A DNA stretch of 64,000 nucleotides from Woeseiaceae bacterium (GCA_021773035.1 JAJFKU010000069.1:1-64000); one strand, 5' to 3'; shown: positions 43,519 through 53,439, counted from the first letter of the stretch. Notes: generated by a model from the sequence alone, not told the origin. A program made the numbers and translations.

Positions 43519-44574
43519 GTGCTGGAATCCATCCTCGATGCCACGGATGCCGCGGTCGGCACCTTCGTGTTTGACGCGTGGAACGCCTTCAACGCGGTAG
43601 CCAATGACTGGATCACAGCCATGATGATTCTGTTCGTGACTGTGATGGGCTACTTGATCTTGATTGGTCGTCTGAATCTCGCCTTAAGCGATCTTTTTCC
43701 GCGCGTGTTCAAGCTCGGTTTTATCTACGTACTTATTACCAACGTAGGATTGCTGATCACGCTGGTGTTTCGCTTGTTCACCGACGTCCCCGAATCGGTG
43801 GCCACGGCGTTACTGGTTACCGCCGGCGGCGACAGCGACGGCATCAACGCCTCGGTCGGTTTGATTTATGATCGCGGCCTACAGTCGGCCGCACTCCTTT
43901 GGAATAACGGCGGTCTGACCAACGTCGGGCCGATTCTGCTCGCCGGCGTCGTCTGGTTAGTGACTTTGCTGACCGTCGGCTACGTCACCTTCCTGTTGAT
44001 GCTCGCCAAACTCGCCGTCGCGGTGCTGCTCGCGTTGGCACCGTTTTTTATCGTCCTGTATCTGTTCGATGCCACCCGACCGATCTTCGAAGGCTGGGTG
44101 CGACAGACACTGTCGTTCGCGTTGATTCCGGTATTCACCTACTCGATGTTGTTACTCATCATCTCCATATTGGATACGGCCTCCGCGCCCTTAATCAACG
44201 CGGCGACTGCCGGCACCGCATCGCTAACGCAAATCGCACCGTTCGCGCTCGTTATGGCGGCGGCTTTTTTGCTGTCACAACAAATCATGGGCTGGGCGGC
44301 CGGCGTTGCCGGTGGCTTCTCCTTATCGAGCTTCAGTGCCTACGGCCGCACACTAAGCGGCGCGGCCGGACTCGCTGGCAAGGGCGCCAACCGCGCCTAC
44401 TCTTCGCTCGCCGAGCGACTACGCCGACGCAATCGCCCGGATCTTGCGGCCGACAAGGACAACGCAACACCAACCAAAGCCGCTTCGTCTTCTACCCGCC
44501 GTGCCGGGCTGACCGGACCCGCCGGTGACGGCTGGAATGCGCGCACCGTCCGAGAAGAGGCGCGATCACCATGA
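43519..44574 (+). CDS. virB6: VirB6/TrbL inner-membrane channel protein
   Basis: The 351-residue polytopic protein has about 6-7 hydrophobic segments between residues 30 and 275, including MLAKLAVAVLLALAPFFIVL, and a basic, low-complexity C-terminus. VirB6 forms part of the DNA path. GTG start with GAGGGAG upstream. It overlaps virB8 by 4 bases. Confidence 0.88.
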   Translation: MLESILDATDAAVGTFVFDAWNAFNAVANDWITAMMILFVTVMGYLILIGRLNLALSDLFPRVFKLGFIYVLITNVGLLITLVFRLFTDVPESVATALLVTAGGDSDGINASVGLIYDRGLQSAALLWNNGGLTNVGPILLAGVVWLVTLLTVGYVTFLLMLAKLAVAVLLALAPFFIVLYLFDATRPIFEGWVRQTLSFALIPVFTYSMLLLIISILDTASAPLINAATAGTASLTQIAPFALVMAAAFLLSQQIMGWAAGVAGGFSLSSFSAYGRTLSGAAGLAGKGANRAYSSLAERLRRRNRPDLAADKDNATPTKAASSSTRRAGLTGPAGDGWNARTVREEARSP

Positions 44575-45242
44575 GCGATCCGACTGCCGAATATTTCAAG
44601 GACGGCGAGACCTGGGATCACGAAGTCTACGGGCGACTCAAACAATCGCGGGCGCGCGCCTGGGTCATCGCGGCGATCTCAGCCTCGGTTGCCCTACTCT
44701 CCTTGCTCGCACTGGTGTTAGTGCTACCGCTAAAAGAATTTGCTCCCTACGTCGTTACGCTGGACAAACAAACGGGGCATCTGGAAGTGACTCAAGGGTT
44801 ACAGCCGGGTGATCTATCCGACGACGAAGCGGTGACGATGGCGAATCTGGTTAAGTACGTGATCGCGCGCGAAACCTACGATCCGGCCGACCTGAAAGAG
44901 AACTTTCGTACTGTGACACTGCACTCGGATGACACGGCCCTGGCCGATTATCGAAACCTCTACGATCGTGGCAACGCCGAGCGCCCTACTGAAGTGTACG
45001 CCTACCACACGACACTCGAAGTCACGATCAAGAACGTCTCGTTCCTAAATCAATACACCGCCGCCGTTCGCTATCGAACCGACGCGCAAGCCGGCGATCG
45101 CGAACCGACAACTGACCACTGGATCGCGATCTTGAGTTTCAAGTACGTGCAAACGCCAACGCGATTGGAGGACCGCTTCGAAAACCCCTTGGGTTTTAAG
45201 GTCACAAGTTATCGCTCCGATCAAGAAATACTCTCCGAATAA
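44571..45242 (+). CDS. virB8: VirB8 bitopic T4SS assembly protein
   Basis: The 223 residues have a short cytoplasmic start, one membrane segment (about 28-48) and an NTF2-like periplasmic domain with EVYAYHTTLEVTIKNVSF and the conserved NPLGFKVTSYR end. It links the inner-membrane part to VirB9/VirB10. Confidence 0.92.
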   Translation: MSDPTAEYFKDGETWDHEVYGRLKQSRARAWVIAAISASVALLSLLALVLVLPLKEFAPYVVTLDKQTGHLEVTQGLQPGDLSDDEAVTMANLVKYVIARETYDPADLKENFRTVTLHSDDTALADYRNLYDRGNAERPTEVYAYHTTLEVTIKNVSFLNQYTAAVRYRTDAQAGDREPTTDHWIAILSFKYVQTPTRLEDRFENPLGFKVTSYRSDQEILSE

Positions 45243-45256
45243 CAAAGGCGGCTCCA

Positions 45257-46102
45257 ATGAAAAAACACCTTGCCTGCATCCTATCCTTAATCCTCGTTTG
45301 TCTGGCGCATGCTGCACACGCGGAACAAATCACTAGACCCGGCAGCACCGACGCGCGTGTGCGCACGGTCGTCTACAACCCGCGTGACGTCGTCAAGATC
45401 ACCGGTCACTATGGTTTTCAAACGCTGATTCAATTCGCCGACTACGAGCGCATCGAGAATATTTCGATTGGTGACTCGCTGTCCTGGCAGGTGGTGCCGA
45501 ATGACCAGCGGAACCTGCTGTTCGTGAAACCCATCGAGGAGAACGCCGAGACCAATCTGACCATTGTCACGGCGCTGCCGGCAACCGCAACCCAAACCAG
45601 CCCACAACGCATCTATACCTTCGCCCTCGAAGCGAGGGAATCCACTCGGCATCGCGACGACAACATGACCTGGACGCTGAAGTTTCATTACCCGCAAGAC
45701 GATGCCGAACTGCTCGCCGTACAGCGCGGCCTCTCGGAACAAACCCGCGGCGCATTGGTGCACCCCGACTCGACCGGTTCCCGTCCGCAGGACTGGAACT
45801 TCAATTATAGTTTTGCCGGCGATAAATCCCACGTGCCGATCCGCATTTTCGACAACGGCCAATTTACCTACCTCGAGTTCGATCCTCGCACCGACACGCC
45901 CGCGATCTTCCTCGTCGACAACCAACAGAACGAATCGCTGGTGAACTACCAGGTGGAAGGTAAATACGTGGTCGTGCATCGCATCGGTCGACAGTTCACA
46001 CTCCGAAACGGCTCGACCGTCACCTGCATTTTTAACGATGCCTACAGCGGTGAGCCGGCGCTCGACATGAACTCGCCGCGCGATCGCGACGAAGACGCCT
46101 AG
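45257..46102 (+). CDS. virB9: VirB9 outer-membrane core protein
   Basis: The 281-residue protein has a Sec leader ending AAHAEQ. The N-terminal TDARVRTVVYNPRDVVKITG and the C-terminal WNFNYSFAGDKSHVPIRIFD and GRQFTLRNG motifs are those of VirB9/TrbG. It lies 14 bases after virB8. Confidence 0.93.
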   Translation: MKKHLACILSLILVCLAHAAHAEQITRPGSTDARVRTVVYNPRDVVKITGHYGFQTLIQFADYERIENISIGDSLSWQVVPNDQRNLLFVKPIEENAETNLTIVTALPATATQTSPQRIYTFALEARESTRHRDDNMTWTLKFHYPQDDAELLAVQRGLSEQTRGALVHPDSTGSRPQDWNFNYSFAGDKSHVPIRIFDNGQFTYLEFDPRTDTPAIFLVDNQQNESLVNYQVEGKYVVVHRIGRQFTLRNGSTVTCIFNDAYSGEPALDMNSPRDRDEDA

Positions 46103-46104
46103 TC

Positions 46105-47250
46105 GTGGCCGGCGAGGACCAACGACCGCCTGAAGGCGAGAACGTCGAGACGCGACTTGAGGATCGCAGCATCCCGCAAGTGGCGGCACCGGCACGCCAA
46201 AACAATTGGCTGGTGCTGGTCTTTGGCGTCGCCATCATTGCCTTACTGCTGTGGTTCATCAATAAGCCCGACGAGACGGTCGAACCGGAGCTCACCGCAC
46301 AAACGCCCGAGCCCTTCCGGGCGCGCACGCCCAATGAAACGCCGCGCTTGCCGAATCCGAAGCCCACCCCCGAACCGGTGGCGGTCAATCCTGTGCAACG
46401 TGAAGATCCCTACCGGCGCGAGATCGAGGCCGAGCTGCAGCGCCAGGCACTTCGCGAAGCCGAGGCGGCACGCCAATTGGCCGCGCAGCGACGGCGCTCG
46501 CCGATACTCGTTTTCGATCGTTCGACTGGGAATGCCCCAAACGCGTTACCCACCAGCACAGCCGGCGGCAGCTTGTTGGGCAGTAGCGGCGATTCGGAGA
46601 CGGCCCTTCGTTCCGAAGAGGCTTTCGCGGCGCGCGCGTCAAACGAAACGGTCGAAACCATGCGGGCGAACCGGCTGAACAATGCCTCGACCGTGCTGGC
46701 CCAAGGCACACTCATTCGAGGTGTGTTGGAAACCGCCATTCAAAGCGATCTCGCCGGACTGACGCGTGCCGAAGTCGCCAGTGACGTGTATTCCTTTGAC
46801 GGCACGCGCTTGCTCATTCCCAAAGGCTCGCGCCTCGTCGGCCGCTACCAATCCGGTATTGTGCGTGGACAGACGCGCGTGTTCGTCATTTGGACGCGCC
46901 TGTTGCGGCCCGACGGCGCCTCCATCCTGATCGGTTCACCGGGTACCGACCTGCTCGGTCGTGCCGGTCTTGCCGGCGACGTCGACCGGCATTTCTTCCA
47001 GATGTTTGGTTCGTCAATCTTGCTAACGCTCATTGACGGTGCAGTGCAGGTCGCCGTGGCCGACGCCTCCAACAACACGCAGTCCACCACCATCAGTCAA
47101 AGCGGCAGCAACTTAAGTCGCGCGGCCGAAATTGCACTCGAGAACTCAATAAACATCCCGCCGACGATCCACGTCGATCAAGGCACGCCGATACAAGTCT
47201 TTGTCGCCAAGGATCTGGATTTCATTGACGTTGAAATGACGCCGCGATGA
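46105..47250 (+). CDS. virB10: VirB10/TrbI channel protein
   Basis: The 381 residues start at a GTG. They have a membrane segment at about 36-54, a Pro-rich spacer (PNPKPTPEPVAVNP), then a TrbI domain with GTLIRGVLETAIQSDLAG, FDGTRLLIPKGSRLVG and ANNTQ-like antenna region. The protein spans both membranes. It overlaps virB11 in an ATGA. Confidence 0.93.
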   Translation: MAGEDQRPPEGENVETRLEDRSIPQVAAPARQNNWLVLVFGVAIIALLLWFINKPDETVEPELTAQTPEPFRARTPNETPRLPNPKPTPEPVAVNPVQREDPYRREIEAELQRQALREAEAARQLAAQRRRSPILVFDRSTGNAPNALPTSTAGGSLLGSSGDSETALRSEEAFAARASNETVETMRANRLNNASTVLAQGTLIRGVLETAIQSDLAGLTRAEVASDVYSFDGTRLLIPKGSRLVGRYQSGIVRGQTRVFVIWTRLLRPDGASILIGSPGTDLLGRAGLAGDVDRHFFQMFGSSILLTLIDGAVQVAVADASNNTQSTTISQSGSNLSRAAEIALENSINIPPTIHVDQGTPIQVFVAKDLDFIDVEMTPR

Positions 47251-48248
47251 CGGCGACCCTCCCAGACGGGATCTATCTGAAGAAATTCCTAAGCCCTTTG
47301 AGCGAGTGGTTGAATCGAGACGATGTCTCGGAAGTCTGCATTAATGAGCCGGGGTCCGTGTGGGTGGAAGAACAGGGCAAGCTCGGCATGCAGCGGTATA
47401 CGGTCGATGCACTGACGGAGACACACATTCAGCAGCTCGCACGCCAGGTCGCCGGTCATTCCAAACAAGCGGTTAGCGGAGCGACACCGCTGCTCTCGGC
47501 TGCACTGCCGAGTGGCGAGCGCGTTCAAGTGGTACTGCCGCCGGTCGCGCCACACGGCGGCGCAGTGGCAATTAGAAAACAAACTGTGAAAAACATGACG
47601 CTGGATGATCTGGTGGCCGCGGGGTCCTTCGCTGATGCGGTCGTGACGGACACGAATCATTCGCAAGCGATCGATCAGGAACTCAATGCCCTCCTCTCAG
47701 ACAATGACATACCCGCTTTTGTTACCAAAGCGGTTCGCGGTCGCAAGAACATTATCGTCTCCGGCGGTACCACCACCGGCAAGACGACGTTTCTCAACGC
47801 CATCGCCAAGGAAGTTGCATTGCACGAACGTTTGATCACAATTGAGGACACACCCGAAGTCTCATTGCCGCACGAGAACACACTGACCTTGATCGCTTCA
47901 AAAGGCGGTCAAGGCGAAGCGGACGTCAACATTCAAGGCCTGCTGGAAGCATCCTTACGCTTACGGCCCGATCGCATTCTCTTAGGCGAGCTCCGCGGCG
48001 CCGAGGCCTATACCTTCCTACGTGCGGTCAACACAGGGCATCCGGGCAGCATTACCACCTTGCATGCTGACTCACCGCGCGGTGCATTCGAGCAACTCGC
48101 ACTGATGGTCTTACAAGCGAACTTAGGGCTCGGTCGTGCCGAGATCATGGCCTACGTCACCGCCGTGATCGATGTGGTCATTCAACTCAAACGTCTGGAT
48201 GACGGTCGGCGCATCGTCTCCGAAGTGTATTTCGCCCGTGCGGATTAG
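47247..48248 (+). CDS. virB11: VirB11 traffic ATPase
   Basis: The 333-residue hexameric ATPase has Walker A SGGTTTGKTTFLNA near residue 172, the Glu/Asp box ERLITIEDTPEV, an RILLGELRGAEA Walker B and the His box GSITTLHADSP. It switches the system between pilus building and DNA transfer. Length is normal. Confidence 0.95.
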   Translation: MTATLPDGIYLKKFLSPLSEWLNRDDVSEVCINEPGSVWVEEQGKLGMQRYTVDALTETHIQQLARQVAGHSKQAVSGATPLLSAALPSGERVQVVLPPVAPHGGAVAIRKQTVKNMTLDDLVAAGSFADAVVTDTNHSQAIDQELNALLSDNDIPAFVTKAVRGRKNIIVSGGTTTGKTTFLNAIAKEVALHERLITIEDTPEVSLPHENTLTLIASKGGQGEADVNIQGLLEASLRLRPDRILLGELRGAEAYTFLRAVNTGHPGSITTLHADSPRGAFEQLALMVLQANLGLGRAEIMAYVTAVIDVVIQLKRLDDGRRIVSEVYFARAD

Positions 48249-50115
48249 GCTCAGTGGTTCGACCATTGTAGCAATCGTGTTGGCCCTCGCGATTTTCCTG
48301 TTCGCTTGGAGCATCGCGTTCTATCTGTTACTCGGTTTTAACATCAACGGCGTTCGCCCCTGGTCGGTCGTCGAGTTCCTATTGGCTTATGGAATATTCG
48401 GCGCACACGCGAACGCATTGGCACTGTCGTTTGCGATTGCGCTCGGGCTAACACTCTCGGTGGGATTGGGTCTTTACCTAACGCGACCAAAACACTATTA
48501 CGGCGACGCACGTTGGGCGACGAAGACCCAACTGTATAACGCGAATCTTCTCGATAAAGGCGGCATCTTGCTCGGCCGCTTCGGTCGTAAATACCTCAGG
48601 AACGATGAGCCCGGGCACACCTTCATGGCCGCGCCGACACGCTCCGGTAAGGGCGTTGGTGTGGTGATTCCCAACCTGTTGTCCTGGCCCGGCTCGGTGG
48701 TCGTGCTCGACATCAAACACGAAAACCATGCGATCACGTCGGGTTTTCGAGAAGTACACGGCAGTGCCGTCTTTAAGTGGTCGCCAGCGGATGAAGACGC
48801 ACGTTCACACCGCTTCAACCCACTCGACAGTATTCGATCGGATATCAACCATCGTGTCTCAGACGTGCAACGCCTCGCGCAAATCCTCTTGCCCACCCAT
48901 CGCGGCGAGGACTCCATGTGGCAGGACGAAGCGCGTGATCTGTTCTTAGGAATAGTGCTTTACGTGCTGGATACAACCGATGTTCCCTCCACGCTCGGCG
49001 AGGTGTACCGGACGTTAAAAACGGATGCCGACTTGGCCGATGTCATCGGCCACATTCTCGACACGCGCGAGGATCTTGATCCGAATTGCGCGATGTCGCT
49101 ATCGAACTTCGCTCACAAGGCATTAAAGGAGCGTTCCGGCGTGAAATCGAACCTCACCGCCGCCCTCAATCTCTGGGCGAACCCGGTGATCGATGCCGCC
49201 ACCTCGGCCAGTGATTTTGATCTCTCGGAGTTGCGAAAAAAACCCATGAGCATCTACGTCGCCGTGACGCTGAACCAGCTCGCGAGCCTCTCACGGCTTC
49301 TGAACCTATTTTTTCAGCAAACGATCGACGTGTTGAGTCGAGCAATGCCGGATGAGACAGAGCGCTATCCGGTGTTGTTACTCATCGATGAGTTCGCCTC
49401 CCTGGGGCGCATGGATATCGCGACCAAGGCGATGGCCTTCCTCGCCGGCTTCAACGTGCGCATGCTCAACATCGTGCAAGGCCTTGGCCAGCTCGACGAG
49501 CACTACGGCATCGCAGGACGTGAGAACATTCTTCAGAATCATTCGGTACAGATCTACTACTCAGCGAACGACAGCTCCACCGCCGAATACATTTCAAAGC
49601 GTCTGGGCACCAAAACCATTCGCACCCACAGCCAAACGGACCCGGGCGGGTTTCGCTGGGGCTCGAAGTCCCGCTCCTACGCGCCCCGCGAACTGATGAA
49701 ACCCGAGGAAGTCCGGCAACTCAGTAATCGAAAGGAGATCCTGTTCAAAGAATCCCAACGCCCGGTGTTGGCTCACAAGATTGTGTATTACAAAGACAAA
49801 ATATTTAGGCGCCGACTGTTGTCGCCGGCGGACGTTCCTTTACTCAATGTGAAGCCCGCGGCGCCGCGACACTTCGAGTTGCCAGAGGATAACGGGTCAC
49901 TGCCCCCAGCCAGCGATCGCACTGCCCCGGACCCGCCCTCAGAGCGGGCCGGCGCAATGGAGACGACGGACGATCTTCGCGACAGTGAGCACCTGGGCCT
50001 CGCCGGTCAACTGCAGAGCCTGTTCGCTGCTGAGGCAGAGGAAAGCAGCGATGTCGCCGTGAGTACAGCAGCCAAACGGCTCAAGGACACGCTTGGCCCC
50101 GACCCCACTGACTGA
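48238..50115 (+). CDS. virD4: VirD4/TraG coupling protein
   Basis: The 625-residue coupling protein brings the relaxase-DNA complex to the channel. Two membrane segments lie near residues 8-30 and 45-75. Walker A is APTRSGKGVGVVIPNLL near 145 and Walker B LLLIDEFASLGRMD near 380. The GTG at 48238 overlaps virB11 by 11 bases; a longer reading lies within virB11 and is unlikely. The C-terminal 100 residues are polar and acidic, a probable relaxase contact region. Confidence 0.94.
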   Translation: MRIRLSGSTIVAIVLALAIFLFAWSIAFYLLLGFNINGVRPWSVVEFLLAYGIFGAHANALALSFAIALGLTLSVGLGLYLTRPKHYYGDARWATKTQLYNANLLDKGGILLGRFGRKYLRNDEPGHTFMAAPTRSGKGVGVVIPNLLSWPGSVVVLDIKHENHAITSGFREVHGSAVFKWSPADEDARSHRFNPLDSIRSDINHRVSDVQRLAQILLPTHRGEDSMWQDEARDLFLGIVLYVLDTTDVPSTLGEVYRTLKTDADLADVIGHILDTREDLDPNCAMSLSNFAHKALKERSGVKSNLTAALNLWANPVIDAATSASDFDLSELRKKPMSIYVAVTLNQLASLSRLLNLFFQQTIDVLSRAMPDETERYPVLLLIDEFASLGRMDIATKAMAFLAGFNVRMLNIVQGLGQLDEHYGIAGRENILQNHSVQIYYSANDSSTAEYISKRLGTKTIRTHSQTDPGGFRWGSKSRSYAPRELMKPEEVRQLSNRKEILFKESQRPVLAHKIVYYKDKIFRRRLLSPADVPLLNVKPAAPRHFELPEDNGSLPPASDRTAPDPPSERAGAMETTDDLRDSEHLGLAGQLQSLFAAEAEESSDVAVSTAAKRLKDTLGPDPTD

Positions 50116-50142
50116 AGCGTCACTATGCGATGATCGATAACC

Positions 50143-50358
50143 ATGGAGCATCAGCAACAGACTTTCTGTGCGAACCCGCGCTGCGCCCTGCACGTCTCGC
50201 CCGGTGACGACAACGTCGTCGGCCACGGCGACTGGGCGACGCTACCGAACGGGCGAACGTTTGCGCGTTTACAGGTGGACGGTCGCTTCTTTTGTCACGT
50301 CTGCGCCGAGGATCCCGATAACGCGCCGCAACTCGATCTATTCAGCAATCCGACTTAG
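50143..50358 (+). CDS. Small Cys-rich protein downstream of virD4
   Basis: The 71 residues contain CANPRC at the N-terminus and CHVC near residue 50, which could bind one zinc. It starts 27 bases after virD4. No family is recognised. It converges on and overlaps the end of the next minus-strand gene by 4 bases. Confidence 0.55.
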   Translation: MEHQQQTFCANPRCALHVSPGDDNVVGHGDWATLPNGRTFARLQVDGRFFCHVCAEDPDNAPQLDLFSNPT

Positions 50359-50579
50359 CGCTCGAGCTCCTCGCCGCGATCACGTGCACGCTGTCGCACG
50401 CGCGGTCGCTTGACGGTTTTTTGTATTTCCGCTGACCGGGCTTTGATCTGCTCAGTCAAGGCCAACGCCTTCGCCCGACGTTCAGGATCCTTGATGTTCG
50501 CCACAGCGTCTGCACTCGCCGCCACTGCCCTGTCAACGGCTTGCACCGTGCCGCGCTTTGATCCCACTGCCATGGCCAA
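50355..50579 (-). CDS. Small helical protein beside the relaxase (unknown)
   Basis: The 74-residue protein is rich in Ala, Arg and Lys and predicted mostly helical (AVAASADAVANIKDPERRAK). It lies 26 bases after the relaxase gene on the same strand. GAGG precedes the start. A second ATG two codons later is as good. Function unknown; a relaxosome accessory role is possible from place. Confidence 0.5.
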   Translation of the reverse strand: MAMAVGSKRGTVQAVDRAVAASADAVANIKDPERRAKALALTEQIKARSAEIQKTVKRPRVRQRARDRGEELER

Positions 50580-50605
50580 TCCTCACTCGTTGTCGTGGTG
50601 ATAGT

Positions 50606-51781
50606 TTACCGCTCCGGGCCGTCCCGATCACGCTCGCGTTGACGTTTTCTTTGCCGCGGTACGACGGCGTCCAAATCACGGTTGATCGCTTGCACGCGCT
50701 TAGTCTCTCTACCGGAATTGAATGACGCCAATTGGCGGCGAATACGACGCGCCGTGTCCTCAACCACCGGCGTCGCTTCCCGCGCGCCCGGCTTGGGCGT
50801 TTTCCGTCTCGCGGCCTTGCCTAGCTCCTCGAAGAGCAACTCGTCGCGCGAGCTCGGCCGCGGCATCTCGACCGCAAACCGGGCGAGTGAGGCCGCCATC
50901 TCGAACGCGGCCAGTCGGTCCGCCTTACGCGGCAGTGAGTCCGCTTCCTTCACTACGATCGCCGCCGCCTTCGCGTACGTGACTCGTTCCCGATGGTTCG
51001 TCACACGCATCGCCACCTCGCCGGGATGGGCCCGACGTCGGCCAGCACGAGCCGCCTTGATGGCGTCGGCTGCAGCCAGGTCATCGACCTCCGCCACTTT
51101 ATCGCGTTCCCTGACTTTCTGGATCTCGCGTTTGGTCGCGCGCCGGCCAACGCCGCGCGCATAGCGTGGACTCGCATCAAGATGAATACCGTGCGTTTTT
51201 GCGCATGCTACGTAGGCTTCTCGCCAGTGGCGAAGATCGGCCTTGTCGGTCACCAGCTGCTTACCGTCGTGACCGCGCATCTTAATCACCGCATGCACAT
51301 GAAAGTGGTCTTTGTCATCGTGGCCGGCAAACGCGTAAGCATGATTTGCGCTGAAAACGTCCTCGAGAAAATCTCGAACGCTCGCAACCGCAGCGTCCTT
51401 GTCAGTACCCGGTGGCAGTGATACCACGACGCTCATGCCGTCGCGCGAGTTCTTTCGCCGTGCGAAATCCTTGGCCCAATGATCGACGAACTCATCGATC
51501 TCATCGGGGTTTTCCAACAACAACCCCTCATCCGTTTCTAGCGGCAACTCACCGTCACGCGAAATGTAGTGCAGTCGAGCCGCCACTTGTTTGCGACCAC
51601 GGTTATGGCTCGTGATTTTAACCACGGCCTGCGGCAATCGCCGCGCGACGCGAACCCGCTGTTTGAGAGTGCCTGCCCAACCGCGCGTTTTAACGCCCTT
51701 CGCCCTGCCCGCCTTCGCACGAGCCTCGGTTGATTTTCGGCCGCGCCGATCCTCCTCGAGGATTCCCTTTAGCTTACTCAC
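50606..51781 (-). CDS. MOBP-type relaxase (VirD2/TraI-like)
   Basis: The 391-residue nickase cuts one strand at oriT and stays bound through a Tyr. The candidate nucleophile is in ARLHYISRDG near residue 68. The metal-binding His motif is DKDHFHVHAVIKMRG near 160, and HWREAYVACAKTHGI follows. The C-terminal half is basic and of low complexity. It overlaps the accessory-protein gene by 8 bases. The oriT at 52209-52306 with an ATCCTGC core fits this family. Confidence 0.92.
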   Translation of the reverse strand: MSKLKGILEEDRRGRKSTEARAKAGRAKGVKTRGWAGTLKQRVRVARRLPQAVVKITSHNRGRKQVAARLHYISRDGELPLETDEGLLLENPDEIDEFVDHWAKDFARRKNSRDGMSVVVSLPPGTDKDAAVASVRDFLEDVFSANHAYAFAGHDDKDHFHVHAVIKMRGHDGKQLVTDKADLRHWREAYVACAKTHGIHLDASPRYARGVGRRATKREIQKVRERDKVAEVDDLAAADAIKAARAGRRRAHPGEVAMRVTNHRERVTYAKAAAIVVKEADSLPRKADRLAAFEMAASLARFAVEMPRPSSRDELLFEELGKAARRKTPKPGAREATPVVEDTARRIRRQLASFNSGRETKRVQAINRDLDAVVPRQRKRQRERDRDGPER

Positions 51782-52184
51782 CCTGGGCCTTAATCCGTGT
51801 CATCTGAGTAACCCGCCGCGCCCTCACTCGAGCGACCGTCGATCCGTATTGCTCGGCAAGGCGCTCTAACTGAGCCGCCAACGCTTCAAGATCCGGCGCG
51901 ATATCCCCGGGCACCAACGCCTCGCCACGATGAGCAAGTTTCGTCAGCTGGTTCAGGTTTCGACCGACGGCTGCGAGCTGACGATGTGTCTCCCGAATCT
52001 CGGCCAAGCCATCGTCGAAATAGTCCGGGTCACCGCTGACCGCTTCTCGAATCAGCCGTCGAATCACACGGCTGGGTGGTTGCCTAACGCGTTTAGCAAG
52101 CCTGAGAAGCGCCTGCTTTTCCGCATTCACCAGGCGCACGTGAACCGTTTCCGAACGCGGATTTATCGCTGGTGGGCGGCTCAT
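51774..52184 (-). CDS. Relaxosome accessory protein (MobC/TraJ-like)
   Basis: The 136-residue protein starts with a ribbon-helix-helix-like segment (ETVHVRLVNAEKQALLRLAK), then a MobC-type helical part (HRQLAAVGRNLNQLTKLAHR). Such proteins bind oriT next to the nick. It is the first gene after oriT and overlaps the relaxase gene. Confidence 0.85.
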   Translation of the reverse strand: MSRPPAINPRSETVHVRLVNAEKQALLRLAKRVRQPPSRVIRRLIREAVSGDPDYFDDGLAEIRETHRQLAAVGRNLNQLTKLAHRGEALVPGDIAPDLEALAAQLERLAEQYGSTVARVRARRVTQMTRIKAQGE

Positions 52185-52208
52185 TCGTGCGCGTCTCGTG
52201 TGGCTTAG

Positions 52209-52306
52209 GGGGTCTAGGACCGCGAGCGCTTGGCGCCTCGTCGGCAGGCGGACACACCGTGTCCAGGGGTTTTTGTATCACAAAACCCGTATCCTGCCTA
52301 GACCCC
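52209..52306. other. Origin of transfer (oriT) with nick region
   Basis: ATCCTGC at 52291-52297 matches the nick core of MOBP (IncP-type) origins. A hairpin with arms GGGTTTT (52267-52273) and AAAACCC (52282-52288) lies 2 bases before it, the usual relaxase recognition arrangement. A wider perfect inverted repeat, GGGGTCTAGG (52209-52218) and CCTAGACCCC (52297-52306), encloses it, with the right arm touching the nick core. It lies just upstream of the accessory-protein and relaxase genes. Confidence 0.82.
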
Positions 52307-52683
52307 ATTCTTTCCGCTCCACCATAGCCGGAAAATCTCAATGATCGGCTGGGTTTAGCGTACCAAATCGGACCCTATGGGTCCTCCGTTTACCGCCGAC
52401 CCAATGGTCGGCAAAAAATTGTCTGGCACGAAGTGGCCCTGCCTTGCCCATCGAACTAATGGAGCGCGACGTTAACAGCCGTGGCTACCACCAAGTCTTT
52501 GTAGCTGCCTCCCCCGAGTTTCTACTCATCATCGCCGACTAGCTGCCATCAACCGTCCATGAAGAAACAGCCCAGCTTCGTACGTCTTGCAGTCGCGAGC
52601 CTAGAATTAGACTCACTTGATCCCGGCATGGACCACGAGCGGCTCTTTTCAGGAAGCGCTAATCGCATTACCGGTGCGCCGGC
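52307..52683. other. Gene-free stretch between oriT and DHFR-like gene
   Basis: No coding region or repeat is supported in these 377 bases. Confidence 0.5.
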
Positions 52684-53250
52684 CTACTGCCGCACTTCAT
52701 GACAAAGCGCCACCATACCGCTGTCGTAGGCCTTTACCTCCACAAGGTGCAGCGATACGTCCTTGTCGAGCCCCTCGAAGAATGAAATTCCCTCACCTAT
52801 GAGGACGGGCATTAACGAATAGCGAACCTCGTCTGCCAGCCCGAGGCGAAGGCATTCACCGCAAGCGACTCCACCACCAACGAACCAAATACTCGGGAAA
52901 GCAAGCTTCAATCGTTCATTCACCAGACGCGCAAGGTCGCCTGAGTAAAATTCGACAGTATCTCTGGTCTTCTTCAGCTCGCGACTAGTAAGAACGAAGG
53001 TCGGCTTGTCGCCATAGGACCAGCCAAACCCTTTCGCCTCGAAGTCCAGTGCGGTTTCGTAGGTTCGCGATCCCATCACGTAGCAGTCGATCGTCTTGAG
53101 GAACTCTTCCACGAGCTCTGGGGTCAGGGTGTCCCCGTCTTCGAATTTGTCGGAGGTCTCGAGCCAGTCGACACTTCCGTCCCGTCGAGCGATGAAGCCG
53201 TCGAGACTCGCCACCATGTGGATGGTTACGCGAGAGTTCGTGTTCGCCAT
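52684..53250 (-). CDS. Dihydrofolate reductase-fold protein (RibD C-terminal family)
   Basis: The 188 residues have the YwjB/YyaP pattern: VTIHMVASLDGFIARRDGSVDWL at the start, MGSRTYE near 58, PSIWFVGGGVACGECLRLGL near 118 and SLMPVLIGEGISFFEG. This family reduces unknown substrates with NADPH and is not the classical trimethoprim target. It is single-gene cargo between oriT and the replication block. Confidence 0.85.
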   Translation of the reverse strand: MANTNSRVTIHMVASLDGFIARRDGSVDWLETSDKFEDGDTLTPELVEEFLKTIDCYVMGSRTYETALDFEAKGFGWSYGDKPTFVLTSRELKKTRDTVEFYSGDLARLVNERLKLAFPSIWFVGGGVACGECLRLGLADEVRYSLMPVLIGEGISFFEGLDKDVSLHLVEVKAYDSGMVALCHEVRQ

Positions 53251-53439
53251 TGTCGTGCCACCGGTCTATGTCCTCGTGGGCTCAAGTGCCGCCTGTCGCT
53301 ATTCTATCAAGCGACCGTCCGCGATGACTCGAATCATAGCATCCGAACGGCTGGTTTTCGGCACGTACACGACGTCAGGATCAGACCGATTCTGACAATG
53401 TCTATAAGAACGAGTCTGGGTTATCACAATTAACATCCC

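Noticed and set aside
45287..46195. 302-residue minus-strand open frame across virB9
   Set aside because: Lies wholly opposite a clear VirB9 gene; high GC favours such shadow frames.
52684..53250. Trimethoprim-resistance dihydrofolate reductase
   Set aside because: Sequence pattern is of the RibD C-terminal/YwjB family, not FolA or Dfr types.
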